From positions 77,634-141,633 of the forward strand of contig JAWKWB010000012.1 in assembly GCA_041397775.1 (NCBI GenBank): a DNA stretch of 64,000 bases, read 5' to 3'. The translations under genes were made by a program, and so were the position numbers. Shown piece by piece: positions 45,462 to 54,535 of this stretch. The notes below the pieces were generated by a model. The model worked only from the letters and a program-made list of their open reading frames with translations, was not told the DNA's origin and searched no databases. The DNA is from Ga0077555 sp041397775 (lineage in GTDB: Bacteria; Pseudomonadota; Alphaproteobacteria; Rhizobiales; Hyphomicrobiaceae). The stretch's first letter is position 1, and each line of letters opens with the position of its first letter.

Positions 45462-46304
45462 TCAGTTCGACGATGGCGCTTCGGGGTCGGTGCGGCTCTC
45501 GCGCTCGGGTGCCTGCAGCGTGACGCCGCCGTCGACGACGAGCGTCTGGCCGGTGATGTAGCGGGCGTGATCCGACATCAGGAAACGCACGGCATTGCCG
45601 ATATCCCAGCCGGTGCCTTCGATGCCGAGGACGGAGGCCTTGCGCCGGTTGTCGCGCGCATCGGCGGGCATGCCCACGTTCTCGCGGGCGTAGACCATGG
45701 GCGTGTAGACGGGCCCGGGCGCCACGCAGTTGACGCGGATGCCGTCCTTGCCGTGATCGACGGCCATCGCCTGCGTCAGGCCGATCACTGCCGCCTTGGT
45801 CGTGGTGTAGATGGTGAGGCCGCGCGGGCGCAGCGCTGAGATGGAGGAGATGTTGACGATGGCGCCCTTGCCCGCGGTCTTCTTCATCGCGGGAATGGCG
45901 TGCTTCGATGTCAGGAACATCACCTCGACGTTGACCTGCATCATGCGTTGCCAGGTCGCCTGCGGCTCGTCGACGACAGTGCCCTTCGACGAGATGCCGA
46001 TGTTGTTGTCGAGGAAGTCGAGGCGGCCCCAGGTATCGACGGCGGCCTCCACCATGCGCTTGCACTCGGGCGACCGGGTGAGGTCGGCGCCCAGCGCCAG
46101 GGCCGTGCCGCCCTCCTTGGCGATCATGTCGACGGTGTTCTGGGCGAGTTGGCGATCGACATCGACGACGAGCACCTTGGTGCCCGCACGCGCCAGCAGC
46201 ATGGCTGCCGCACGGCCATTTCCGATCCCGTCGCCCTTGGCGCCGCCGCCGGCGACGATGGCAACCTTGTCGCGCAGTCCAGGGTCGTCGTTGGGAAATG
46301 TCAT
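45462..46304 (-). CDS. Short-chain dehydrogenase/reductase
   Basis: A 280-residue SDR with the cofactor motif GGGAKGDGIGNG (19-30) and catalytic Tyr166/Lys170 (YTTTK), with serines at 153-154. The start MTFPNDD has AAGGAG upstream, and the longer ORF is rejected. It sits between the crotonase-family and CMD genes, 27 bases before the latter, and may oxidise a 3-hydroxyacyl-CoA intermediate. The substrate is inferred from context only. Confidence 0.88.
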   Translation of the reverse strand: MTFPNDDPGLRDKVAIVAGGGAKGDGIGNGRAAAMLLARAGTKVLVVDVDRQLAQNTVDMIAKEGGTALALGADLTRSPECKRMVEAAVDTWGRLDFLDNNIGISSKGTVVDEPQATWQRMMQVNVEVMFLTSKHAIPAMKKTAGKGAIVNISSISALRPRGLTIYTTTKAAVIGLTQAMAVDHGKDGIRVNCVAPGPVYTPMVYARENVGMPADARDNRRKASVLGIEGTGWDIGNAVRFLMSDHARYITGQTLVVDGGVTLQAPERESRTDPEAPSSN

Positions 46305-46416
46305 GGGCCGCGGCTCCTTCCGGGCGGACGTCGGGGACGGGGTATCGGCGGTCGTCAGGCGTGGAGCGGGGCGAGGGCTTGCGCAGCGTGCCGGCAAGCC
46401 GCCGCCCCTGGTCTTG

Positions 46417-47211
46417 TCACCGTGCCTGGAAGTTCGGCTTGCGGCGCTCCGCGTAGGCCTTGATGCCTTCCTTGAAGTCGTCGGTCTTGCGCAGCGCGCT
46501 CTGGATGGCGAGTTCGTGGTCGGTCTGCGCCTTGACGCGGTCGGCGAGGCCCGCGCGAACCGTGGCGCGCGTCTCCATCACGGCGAGCGGCGAGGATTCC
46601 GCGATCTCGGCGGCGAGCGCCTCAGCGGCGGGACGCACCTCGGCGACACTGCCGACGAGGACGTCGGCGAGGCCGATCTTGACGGCTTCCTCGCCGCTGA
46701 GACGGCGGCCCGTGTAGAACATCAGGTTCGCCTGCTGCTGGCCGATCAGGGCGGGCAGCGTGTGGGTGAGACCGAAGCCCGGGTGGAAGCCCAGCCGCGT
46801 GAAGTTGGCGGAGAAGCGGCCCTCGGGGCAGGTCACGCGGAAGTCGGGCACCAGGGCGAGGCCGAGGCCGCCACCGATGGCTGGGCCATGGATCGCGCCG
46901 ACGATCGGCTTCCTGGTGCGGAACAGGCGCACGGCCTCCTGATAGAGATGGCCGCCCATCTGGTTCTCGTTGGGGCGGTTGCCGTCCTTGTCGAGCTTGG
47001 AGCCGTCACCGAAGTTGGCGCCCGCGCAGAACGACTTGCCGTCGGCGCACAGCACGATGGCGCGCACGTCGGGCTCCTTGTCGAACCCCTCGAAGGCGTC
47101 GGCGATCTGCTTGATCAGCGACATGTCGAAGAAGTTGTGCGGCGGGCGCTTTATCTCGACCGTGGCGACATTGCCATTCCGCGTGACGACGATATCGGTG
47201 AACTGGGTCAT
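46417..47211 (-). CDS. Enoyl-CoA hydratase/isomerase family protein without both catalytic glutamates
   Basis: A 264-residue crotonase-fold protein. The oxyanion-hole segments CADGKSFCAGANF and HGPAIGGGLGLAL are present. At the positions of hydratase Glu144 and Glu164 it has Gly117 and Phe137 by eye alignment, so simple enoyl-CoA hydration is doubtful; an isomerase, hydrolase or C-C cleaving role is possible. GGAGCCTCC is just upstream of the ATG. Transcribed after the CoA ligase gene. Confidence 0.85.
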   Translation of the reverse strand: MTQFTDIVVTRNGNVATVEIKRPPHNFFDMSLIKQIADAFEGFDKEPDVRAIVLCADGKSFCAGANFGDGSKLDKDGNRPNENQMGGHLYQEAVRLFRTRKPIVGAIHGPAIGGGLGLALVPDFRVTCPEGRFSANFTRLGFHPGFGLTHTLPALIGQQQANLMFYTGRRLSGEEAVKIGLADVLVGSVAEVRPAAEALAAEIAESSPLAVMETRATVRAGLADRVKAQTDHELAIQSALRKTDDFKEGIKAYAERRKPNFQAR

Positions 47212-47354
47212 TGGAGGCTCCATTTTTTGGCCGCTCCGCCGGATGGCGGGAGATCGGCGGGGACCGAGGACGGCATGGCGACGCAACGCCGCCGCAATGC
47301 CGCGGGTGAACATCGTGGGCTTGGTGCGGGTGGCCGCCCCTCGCCCGGCCCTCC

Positions 47355-47381
47355 CCCCATCGCCCCTGGCGGGTCATGGGG
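47355..47381. terminator. Hairpin downstream of the CoA ligase gene
   Basis: CCCCAT (47355-47360) pairs with ATGGGG (47376-47381), with an inner CCC/GGG pairing, 13 bases beyond the ligase stop. No T run. It may reduce read-through into the crotonase gene or stabilise the mRNA end. Confidence 0.3.
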
Positions 47382-47393
47382 AGCGGGAATGGG

Positions 47394-49556
47394 TCAGCTT
47401 TCGACCGTGGTGACGATGAGCGCGTCGGCGATGGTGGCGCCTTGGCCCTCGGCGTGCACGATGACCGGATTGAGGTCGATCTCGGCGATGCGATCGGCGT
47501 GGTCGGCGGCGAACTGCGACAGCCGCACGACGAGATCGGCCAGCGCCGCCTTGTCCGCGGCAGGCTGACCGCGATGCGCCGCGAGCAGGCCCGCACCCTT
47601 GAGACGGCCGATGAGCCGCGTCGCCTCGTCCCGCGTCAGGGGTACGGGTGCGAACGCCACGTCCTTCAGCACCTCGACGTGCACACCGCCGAGCCCAAGC
47701 ATCAGCACGGGGCCGAACTGTGCGTCGCGGTTGACGCCGAGGATCACCTCGCGGCCCTTCTCGGCCATCGCCTGCACGAGAACACCGGCGATGCGGGCGT
47801 CCGGCGCGTAGGCCTTGGCGCTGGCGAGGATGCAGTCGTAGGCTGCCCCCACCTCCTCGGCCGTGCGGGCGTTCAACGCGACGGCACCTGCTTCCGTCTT
47901 GTGCAGGATGTCGGGCGACTGCACCTTCAGGGCGACGGCGCCGCCGATCTCCTCGAAGGCTGCGATCGCGGACTCGCGCGATTTCGCCAGACGCTCGCGG
48001 TCGGGCGAGCCGATGCCGTAGGCCGCCAGCAGCGGCTTCGACTGTGCCTCCGTCAACGCACCCTTGGCGCTGGCGAGCGCCGCGGCCACGGCTGGCCTGG
48101 CATCGTGGAGGCGCGCCGCCGCCCCTTCGCTCGCCAGGAACCGCTCGCGATGCGCGCGCCACTCGGCCATGTGGCGCATCGCGGTCACGGCGTGCTGCAT
48201 GTTGGTGTAGAGGGGAAAGCCCGCCCCCGTCAGAACGCGCACGGAGGCCGCAGCGGGCAACGTGTAGGTCCACATGAGGATGGGCTTTGGCGACGACGCC
48301 TTCAGCGCGGCGAGTTTCGCCTCCTCGTGCAGCAGGTGATCGGCACCGCGCGCACTCATGACGACGATGACGCCGTCAACCACGGGCGAGGAGACGACCA
48401 GCTCGGCCATGCCGCCATAGCCCACCTGCCGGATGGCCTGGGCAGTGCCGTCGACAGGGTTCTGTGACGTTCCGTAGGACGGCAGCACCGGGTCGATTCG
48501 AGCGCGCGTCGCTGCGTCGAGGGTCGGCACCTCGAGGCCGTGCGACTGGCACGTGTCGGCCATCCAGCCGCCGCCGCCGCCCGAGCCCGTGCAGATGCCC
48601 ATGCGTCGGCCGGCGGGCAGCTTGTCCTTCCAGGCCAGGAAGCCCTGCACGATATCGACCATCTCCTCGAGGTTGTTGCCCTCGATCAGGCCATAGTGCT
48701 GCGCATTGGCCTGGAAAGCGCTGTAGGAGCCCGCCAGCGCCGCGGTATGGGAGGCGGCTGCACGTGCGCCCGCATCCGTCTTGCCGATCTTGTTGACGAT
48801 CAGCGGCACGCCCGCCTTCAGAGCCTTGGCGGCGGCACGGCGGAAGGTGGTGGCGGTCTTGACGTCTTCGATCAGGAGCAGGATCGCATCGGTGCGGCCT
48901 TCGTCGACGAGATGCTCGACATAATCGAACACTTCCAGGCACGCCTCGTTGCCCGTCGTGATGATGTGGTTGAACGTCAGCTCCTTGGGCCGGCCGCGAT
49001 CGTAGAACGCGAAGCCCATGCCGCCCGACTGCGCCACCACGGCGACGCGGCCGTTGCCCGGCTTCTCGGGGATCAGCGAAACGCCGCTGGGCACGACGGC
49101 CGGACTGAAGGTGGCGCACAGGTTGGCTTCGAGATTGGCGAAGCCTTCCGAATTCGGTCCGTTCACCGCCATGTTGTAGCGGGCGGCGATCTCGCGCAGC
49201 TCGGCCTGCATGCGCGCGCCCGTCTCGCCGGGTTCCTCCGCGAAGCCCGACGAGATGATGATGGCCGCCTTGACGCCGGCCTTGCCGCAGCGCTCCAGCT
49301 CTGCGGCCACGAACTTCGCGGGGATTACGAAGACGGCCAGATCGACCGGCTCCGGACACGCCTCGATCGAGGGATAGGCCTTCAGACCCTGCACCTCGTC
49401 GAGGCTGCGGCTGACAGGGAAGATGCTGCCCGCGAAGGGGTGTGCGCGCAGCACCTCCATGATGCGTCCGCGAATGCCCTGGCCTGCCGGCGCGGCGCCG
49501 ATCACCGCGATGGTGCGGGGGGCGAGCAGCGCGCCGATATCCGGCTTCCTCGTCAT
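47394..49556 (-). CDS. ADP-forming acyl-CoA synthetase family protein (fused alpha and beta)
   Basis: A 720-residue protein. Residues 1-460 contain the CoA-binding and succinyl-CoA-ligase-like domains with the phosphorylatable His in SHTAAL, and 480-720 form the ATP-grasp domain (KVQSPDILHKTEAGAVALN, then GVLVQAM). This is the fused architecture of acetate-CoA ligase (ADP-forming) family members used for many acids in proteobacteria. It begins five bases after the stop of the acyl-CoA dehydrogenase gene, so it is in the same operon and probably activates its acid substrate. Confidence 0.9.
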   Translation of the reverse strand: MTRKPDIGALLAPRTIAVIGAAPAGQGIRGRIMEVLRAHPFAGSIFPVSRSLDEVQGLKAYPSIEACPEPVDLAVFVIPAKFVAAELERCGKAGVKAAIIISSGFAEEPGETGARMQAELREIAARYNMAVNGPNSEGFANLEANLCATFSPAVVPSGVSLIPEKPGNGRVAVVAQSGGMGFAFYDRGRPKELTFNHIITTGNEACLEVFDYVEHLVDEGRTDAILLLIEDVKTATTFRRAAAKALKAGVPLIVNKIGKTDAGARAAASHTAALAGSYSAFQANAQHYGLIEGNNLEEMVDIVQGFLAWKDKLPAGRRMGICTGSGGGGGWMADTCQSHGLEVPTLDAATRARIDPVLPSYGTSQNPVDGTAQAIRQVGYGGMAELVVSSPVVDGVIVVMSARGADHLLHEEAKLAALKASSPKPILMWTYTLPAAASVRVLTGAGFPLYTNMQHAVTAMRHMAEWRAHRERFLASEGAAARLHDARPAVAAALASAKGALTEAQSKPLLAAYGIGSPDRERLAKSRESAIAAFEEIGGAVALKVQSPDILHKTEAGAVALNARTAEEVGAAYDCILASAKAYAPDARIAGVLVQAMAEKGREVILGVNRDAQFGPVLMLGLGGVHVEVLKDVAFAPVPLTRDEATRLIGRLKGAGLLAAHRGQPAADKAALADLVVRLSQFAADHADRIAEIDLNPVIVHAEGQGATIADALIVTTVES

Positions 49557-49561
49557 GGCGC

Positions 49562-50734
49562 TTATCGTCCTCTCAGTCCCAGGCCCGCCGCGATGATGCC
49601 GCGCAGCACCTCGGTCGTGCCGCCCTGGATGGTGAGCTTCGGCGCGATGGTGGTGGCGAAGGCCAGGTGCTCCTCGAAGGCGATGCGGTTGCCAAGGTCC
49701 TCGTCCTCGACGAAGGCGGCGACCTCACGCACCTTGTGCGGCAGGCGCTGCTCCCAGATGGTACCGAGATCCTTGACGACGGAGCCTTCGACGACCGGCT
49801 CCTTGCCGGCCTGCAGCATGCCGTTAACCGACACGGACATGCGGCGCAGCGTGTGAAGCTGGGCGACGAGGCGGCCGAGGCCTTCCGCCGCGCGCAGGTC
49901 CGGGTTCTCGCCCAGCACGCGCACCAGCTCGATCATCACCTGGAACGTCTCGAGGAAGCGCTCAGGCCCGCTGCGCTCGTAGGCCAGCTCGCTCGTCGCC
50001 TGCTTCCAGGCGCCGTCGATCTCGCCCAGCAGATGGCTGTCGGGCATGAAGGCGTCCTCGAACACCACCTCGTTGAACTCGTGCAGGCCCGAAAGCTGGA
50101 TGATCGGGTTGCAGGAGATGCCCTTGGTGTTCTTCATGTCCACGAGGAACGACGTCAGGCCGTGGCGGCGGTTCTCCTTCGTGGGCGGCGAGGTGCGGAA
50201 GAGCGCGATGAGGTAGTCGGCGCGATGCGCGTTGCTGGTCCAGATCTTGGAGCCGTTGATGAGGTAGCCGCCGTCGACCTTGGTCGCCTTGGTGCGCGCG
50301 GCGAAGAGGTCGGAGCCCGAGCCCGGCTCACTCATGCCGATGCCGAAGCAGCACTCGCCGCGGCAGATGCGCGGCAGCACGCTCTGCTTGATCTCCTCGT
50401 TGGCGTACTTGATCAGCGTCGGGCCCGACTGGCGGTCGGCGGTGAAGAACACGCGGGTCGGCGCGTTGGCGACCCGGAATTCCTCGGTGACCACGTAGCG
50501 CTCCAGGAAGGTGCGCTCCTGGCCGCCGTACTTCTTGGGCCAGGTCATGCCGATCCAGCCCTTTTCGCCGACCTTGCGGGCGAACTCGTAGTTGAAGGCG
50601 TCGTCGCGGCCGACGCCACCGGGATCGAACGTGCCGGCGGCGATCTGCTCCTTGAGGAAGGCGCGCACTTCCTGGCGCAGGTCCTCGCACTCCTTGGGCA
50701 GGCGGATCGGATCGAACTTCAGCGCAGTGCTCAT
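49562..50734 (-). CDS. Acyl-CoA dehydrogenase (FadE26-like)
   Basis: A 390-residue flavoprotein with the N-terminal helical domain, the GMSEPGSGSDL flavin region and the C-terminal bundle. The usual YEGT base position reads QGGT, but ELAYERSG supplies a Glu at the alternative helix-G position used by isovaleryl and long-chain types. Its pairing with a second, divergent dehydrogenase gene 67 bases upstream suggests a heteromeric enzyme like the actinobacterial FadE pairs. The substrate is unknown. Confidence 0.9.
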   Translation of the reverse strand: MSTALKFDPIRLPKECEDLRQEVRAFLKEQIAAGTFDPGGVGRDDAFNYEFARKVGEKGWIGMTWPKKYGGQERTFLERYVVTEEFRVANAPTRVFFTADRQSGPTLIKYANEEIKQSVLPRICRGECCFGIGMSEPGSGSDLFAARTKATKVDGGYLINGSKIWTSNAHRADYLIALFRTSPPTKENRRHGLTSFLVDMKNTKGISCNPIIQLSGLHEFNEVVFEDAFMPDSHLLGEIDGAWKQATSELAYERSGPERFLETFQVMIELVRVLGENPDLRAAEGLGRLVAQLHTLRRMSVSVNGMLQAGKEPVVEGSVVKDLGTIWEQRLPHKVREVAAFVEDEDLGNRIAFEEHLAFATTIAPKLTIQGGTTEVLRGIIAAGLGLRGR

Positions 50735-50801
50735 GGGGATTCCATCGGATTGAGTTGGTCGCGCGGCGCGCGTGTCCGGCCGCAGCGGAGGGCGCAGACG
50801 A

Positions 50802-51869
50802 TCAACGCGCGGCGACGAGGGGCCAGAGTTCCTCGGCGCCGTTGGCGGCGACGCGGTTGCCCAGATCGACGGCCCACTGGCTCTCGTTGCCGAAGTCGTC
50901 GCGCCAGGTCAGCATGCGCATCGTGAAGCGATGCAGGATGTGCTCCTTCGTGTAGCCGATGGCGCCGTGCACCTGATGGGCGATGCTCGTGCCTTCGGTC
51001 GCCGCTTCGGCGGAGCGGATGCGGGCGGAGGCTGCCTCCAGGAAGATACCGGGGTGATCGAGGCGCTCGGCACTCGCGATGGCGTCCGCCGCGGACGTCG
51101 CTGCCGTGGTTGCGGCCGCCATCTCGCCGGCGAGGCGGGCGAGGTTGTGCTGGACGGCCTGGAACTTGGCGATGGGCTTCTCGAAGGCGACGCGCTCACC
51201 GGCGTACTTCACGGACATGGCGAGGATCGCTTCCAGGCCGCCCGCCGTTTCCAGGCTGCGCGCGGTGGCACCCAGGAGCATCAACGCGGACTGGTCGACG
51301 CCTTGCGGCGCATCGGCCACGCCCAGCGGCACGACCTTGTCGAAGGTGACGTCCTGCACCGTGGCACCGGCAAGCCCGCGCAGATCGGCGATGCGGCAAT
51401 CCTTGGTGGCGACCAGGGCGATGGCGGGGCCCTTGGGGCCATCGGCAATCACGGCGAGATGGGCAGCCTCACGGGCGTAGGGGACGCCGCGCGCGCGGCC
51501 GATCAGCGTACCGTCGGCGCCGAGTGCGATGCGATCCTTGGGGCGTGCCGGCGCGATCGACATCGGCCCGGCGGGGCTCGCGATCCGGCCCTGCGACAGC
51601 AGCCAGCCCGCGAGCAGCGTCTCGGTCAGCGGCACGGGCGAGGCGGAGCGGCCCGCGACCGTCATCAGCTCGAAGCCCTCGGCAAGACCGGCACCTGCAC
51701 CACCGAGATCCTCAGGCACCCAGGCAAGGGTCAGGCCCGATTCGGACAGCGCGTCCCACAGCGGCTTGCGCCAGCCGTCGTCCTTGGCCGCGTTGATGGT
51801 CTGGGGATCGGCCAGATCCGCAAAAATGCGCGCCGCGGTTTCCGCGACGATGCTGTCTGCCTCGCTCAC
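50802..51869 (-). CDS. Acyl-CoA dehydrogenase-like protein (second subunit)
   Basis: A 355-residue, shorter acyl-CoA dehydrogenase-fold protein. The C-terminal QVHGAIGYTKEH segment is the flavin-binding motif, but neither the YEGT base (FGNES here) nor the helix-G Glu of its neighbour is evident. The first half is divergent. It probably forms a complex with the 390-residue dehydrogenase, as with paired FadE proteins. First gene of the minus-strand operon. Confidence 0.85.
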   Translation of the reverse strand: MSEADSIVAETAARIFADLADPQTINAAKDDGWRKPLWDALSESGLTLAWVPEDLGGAGAGLAEGFELMTVAGRSASPVPLTETLLAGWLLSQGRIASPAGPMSIAPARPKDRIALGADGTLIGRARGVPYAREAAHLAVIADGPKGPAIALVATKDCRIADLRGLAGATVQDVTFDKVVPLGVADAPQGVDQSALMLLGATARSLETAGGLEAILAMSVKYAGERVAFEKPIAKFQAVQHNLARLAGEMAAATTAATSAADAIASAERLDHPGIFLEAASARIRSAEAATEGTSIAHQVHGAIGYTKEHILHRFTMRMLTWRDDFGNESQWAVDLGNRVAANGAEELWPLVAAR

Positions 51870-52000
51870 GATTGCACTCCGTCAGAGCTGGGGCCCGCGC
51901 TCCGGGCCCATCGAGAATGTCCGGACTAGTTCAGAGGAAAGTCATAGAGCCAGTCCCGCCTGGCGACAAGCGGACGGCCGCAGACGGCATCGTCGCAGGA

Positions 52001-52918
52001 TCAGATCAGGCGGACGGCGAGGATCCAGCCCGTGACGAAGACCGGCGAGAGGATCGTCGAGAGCACCACCGACATGGAAATGAAGTCGTATTCCGTCTGG
52101 TATTCGGCGGCGAAGATGGTGATCAGCACGCCGACCGGCGTCGCGGCTGCCACGACGATGACGTTGGTGATGTCGCGCGGCAGGCCCATGGTGATGCAGA
52201 TCCACCAGGAGAGCGCGGGAGCCAGGATGAATTTCAGGAAGAGGACGAGAAGCTGCGGTCCCCATTCGATGGTGCCGGTCTTCGTCGAATAGACCTGCGC
52301 GCCCAACGTATAGAGCGCCAGCGGCGTGAAGATGCTGCCCAGGAGTTGCATCGGCTGTGCGACCAGCGCGGGCAATTCGATCTCGAAGCCGCGCAGCGCC
52401 AGGCCGATCACGATCGAGGGAATGAGAGGGGTCTGGAACACCGTCTTGAGCTTGCCGAGCACGTCGTCGCTGGTCGGCGCCAGCATCCACACGCCCACGG
52501 TACACGTGAGGATCGCCATCAGCGCGGCAAGCACGGACTGGTAGATGAGATAGTCGCCACCGAAGGCGAGCAGCGTCACGGGCACGCCGAAGAAGCCGAC
52601 ATTCGCATAGGCCGCCGCCAGCCCCATCACGGGTCCGAGGCCTGCGCGCATGCGGAAGAGCAGCGTCACCAGCCAGCCGATGGGAATGAGCATCAGGAAC
52701 TGCGCGAGGCCGAAGTAGAACACCGGCCAGACGACCGAGATCGGCTGCTTTCCCGAGGTGAGGAAGTGCACGAAGAACGCGGGCATCACCACGTAGACCT
52801 GGATGCGGTTCAACGTGCCCACGTCGAGCTTGAGGCGGGGCTGCAGGATCCAGCCCATCGCCACCAGCACGATGATCGGCAATGTGACTTTCGTCAGGAT
52901 ATCGAGAAAAAGCGCCAT
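52001..52918 (-). CDS. AEC-family (auxin efflux carrier-like) transporter
   Basis: A 305-residue membrane protein with about ten helices and the two-fold repeat of the AEC family (two halves separated near residue 150). Bacterial members move malonate, malate or similar acids, but specificity cannot be deduced. It precedes the acyl-CoA operon on the same strand with a 131-base gap, so it may be expressed with it. A uracil-DNA glycosylase gene ends 16 bases upstream. Confidence 0.87.
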   Translation of the reverse strand: MALFLDILTKVTLPIIVLVAMGWILQPRLKLDVGTLNRIQVYVVMPAFFVHFLTSGKQPISVVWPVFYFGLAQFLMLIPIGWLVTLLFRMRAGLGPVMGLAAAYANVGFFGVPVTLLAFGGDYLIYQSVLAALMAILTCTVGVWMLAPTSDDVLGKLKTVFQTPLIPSIVIGLALRGFEIELPALVAQPMQLLGSIFTPLALYTLGAQVYSTKTGTIEWGPQLLVLFLKFILAPALSWWICITMGLPRDITNVIVVAAATPVGVLITIFAAEYQTEYDFISMSVVLSTILSPVFVTGWILAVRLI

Positions 52919-52934
52919 GTCCCCCGCGTGACGG

Positions 52935-53597
52935 TCAGCGGCCGTCCACGTAGCGGCGCATCTCGAGAAGAACCGCGCGAAACATCTGCGCGGTGAGCAC
53001 GCCTGTGTTCGTATTGTACCGGGAGCAATGGTAGCTGTCGAAGAGCACCAAGTCAGGCGTCAGCCGATGCATGGCGCCATGCGCAAACGGATAGGCGGAT
53101 TTTCGTTTTGCGAGCGCTACGAGGGTCGATTCGTGGGCGATGCGCCCGAGTGCGAGGATGGCCTTCAGCCGCGGCATGCCGGCGATCGTGGCGACCAGGA
53201 ATGGACGGCATGTGCCGATCTCGGCAGGTGTCGGCTTGTTCTGCGGGGGCACGCACCGCACCGCGTTGGTGATGCGGCAGTCGACGAGCGTGAGGCCGTC
53301 GTCGGGGCGGGCGTCGTAGGAGCCGGTCGCGAAGCCCGTCTCGAGCAGGGTTGCGTAGAGAAGATCGCCGGCATAATCGCCGGTAAAGGGGCGTCCCGTG
53401 CGATTTGCGCCCTTGAGCCCCGGCGCAAGCCCTACGATCAGGGCCGTCGCATCGCCCGTCCCGAACGAGGGTACCGGCGCATTGTGCCAGTCGGCTGCGG
53501 CGCTGCGATTCTCGCCGCGAAAAGCAGCGAGGCGGGGACACAGATCGCAATCCGCCGCCGGCTCGCATGGTTCAGTGCACTGCGCTCTCATCTCCAC
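52935..53597 (-). CDS. Family 5 uracil-DNA glycosylase (UdgB)
   Basis: A 220-residue iron-sulphur DNA glycosylase that removes uracil and other deaminated bases. Motif 1 GLAPGLKGANRTGRPFTGD (56-74) is the family 5 type. Cys17, Cys20, Cys115 and Cys130 are placed to bind the [4Fe-4S] cluster, and HCSRYNTNTG is motif 3. The start is GTG at 53597 with AGAGGGG upstream; an ATG two codons later is possible. Confidence 0.92.
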   Translation of the reverse strand: MEMRAQCTEPCEPAADCDLCPRLAAFRGENRSAAADWHNAPVPSFGTGDATALIVGLAPGLKGANRTGRPFTGDYAGDLLYATLLETGFATGSYDARPDDGLTLVDCRITNAVRCVPPQNKPTPAEIGTCRPFLVATIAGMPRLKAILALGRIAHESTLVALAKRKSAYPFAHGAMHRLTPDLVLFDSYHCSRYNTNTGVLTAQMFRAVLLEMRRYVDGR

Positions 53598-53637
53598 GGC
53601 CCCTCTTCCGCCGTGGGATCAGCTAGCGCGGATCGGA

Positions 53638-54285
53638 TCAAAGATCCATCGGGTCGTCGCTGTCGCCGGCCACCTGATACGGCTCGCGATCATGGCTACC
53701 GCGCATGCCGCGCGATTGCATGCGCGTTTCGCGGGCCTCGCGGGGCACGCGGGCCGACGGATCGCGGCAGATTTCCTTTTCGAGATCGGCCAGATCGATG
53801 AACTGGTCGGCCTGGCGGCGCAGTTCGTCGGCAACCATCGGCGGCTGGGTCTGCAGGGTGGACGCGACGCTGACGCGCAGTCCCTTCTGCTGGAGCGCTG
53901 CCACGAGGCTGCGGAAATCACCATCGCCGGAGAACAACACGACGTGATCGAGGTGGGCGGAGAGTTCCATGGCATCGACGGTGAGCTCGATGTCCATGTT
54001 GCCCTTGATCTTCCGCCGGCCGGAGGCGTCGGTGTATTCCTTGGTCGGCTTCGTGACCATCGTGTAACCGTTGTAATCGAGCCAGTCGATCAACGGACGA
54101 ATTGAAGAATACTCCTGGTCCTCGACGAGGGCCGTGTAGTATAGAGCGCGAACGAGATGCCCTTTACTCCGGAACAGCCCGAGAAGACGCTTGTAGTCGA
54201 TATCGAACCCGAGCGCTTTAGCTGTCGCGTACAAATTCGAGCCGTCGATAAACAGAGCAATACGCTCCGTCGGATAAAAAAACAT
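53638..54285 (-). CDS. NYN-domain (LabA-like) ribonuclease-fold protein
   Basis: A 215-residue protein whose first 165 residues form a PIN-like NYN domain with the acidic residues Asp14 (IDGSNLY), Asp98 (KGNMDIELTVDAM) and Asp121/Asp123 (SGDGDF). These could bind metal for RNA cleavage. The C-terminal 40 residues are Arg-rich and look disordered. The start MFFYPTERI has AGGA upstream. The protein is very common in Rhizobiales with no settled function. Divergent from folK. Confidence 0.88.
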   Translation of the reverse strand: MFFYPTERIALFIDGSNLYATAKALGFDIDYKRLLGLFRSKGHLVRALYYTALVEDQEYSSIRPLIDWLDYNGYTMVTKPTKEYTDASGRRKIKGNMDIELTVDAMELSAHLDHVVLFSGDGDFRSLVAALQQKGLRVSVASTLQTQPPMVADELRRQADQFIDLADLEKEICRDPSARVPREARETRMQSRGMRGSHDREPYQVAGDSDDPMDL

Positions 54286-54535
54286 TGCCGATCCTGCCCT
54301 TGTATCGTCCCGCGATTTCAAGAAGATATCGAAAGATCCGCGGCGCCCGCGTCAAATGGACGCGGCGCCGAATGGATTACGATGCCATTACGTGGTGCGC
54401 TTCTTACCTGATCAACAGGTCCGTGAAAAGCTGTTTTTCACGAAATCTATCTTTCCCGCTGCTATCAGATCAAAGCGCTGTTCGTCGTATACATTCTATC
54501 GTCGCAACATCGCGATATTACTTGGTAACTATGAC

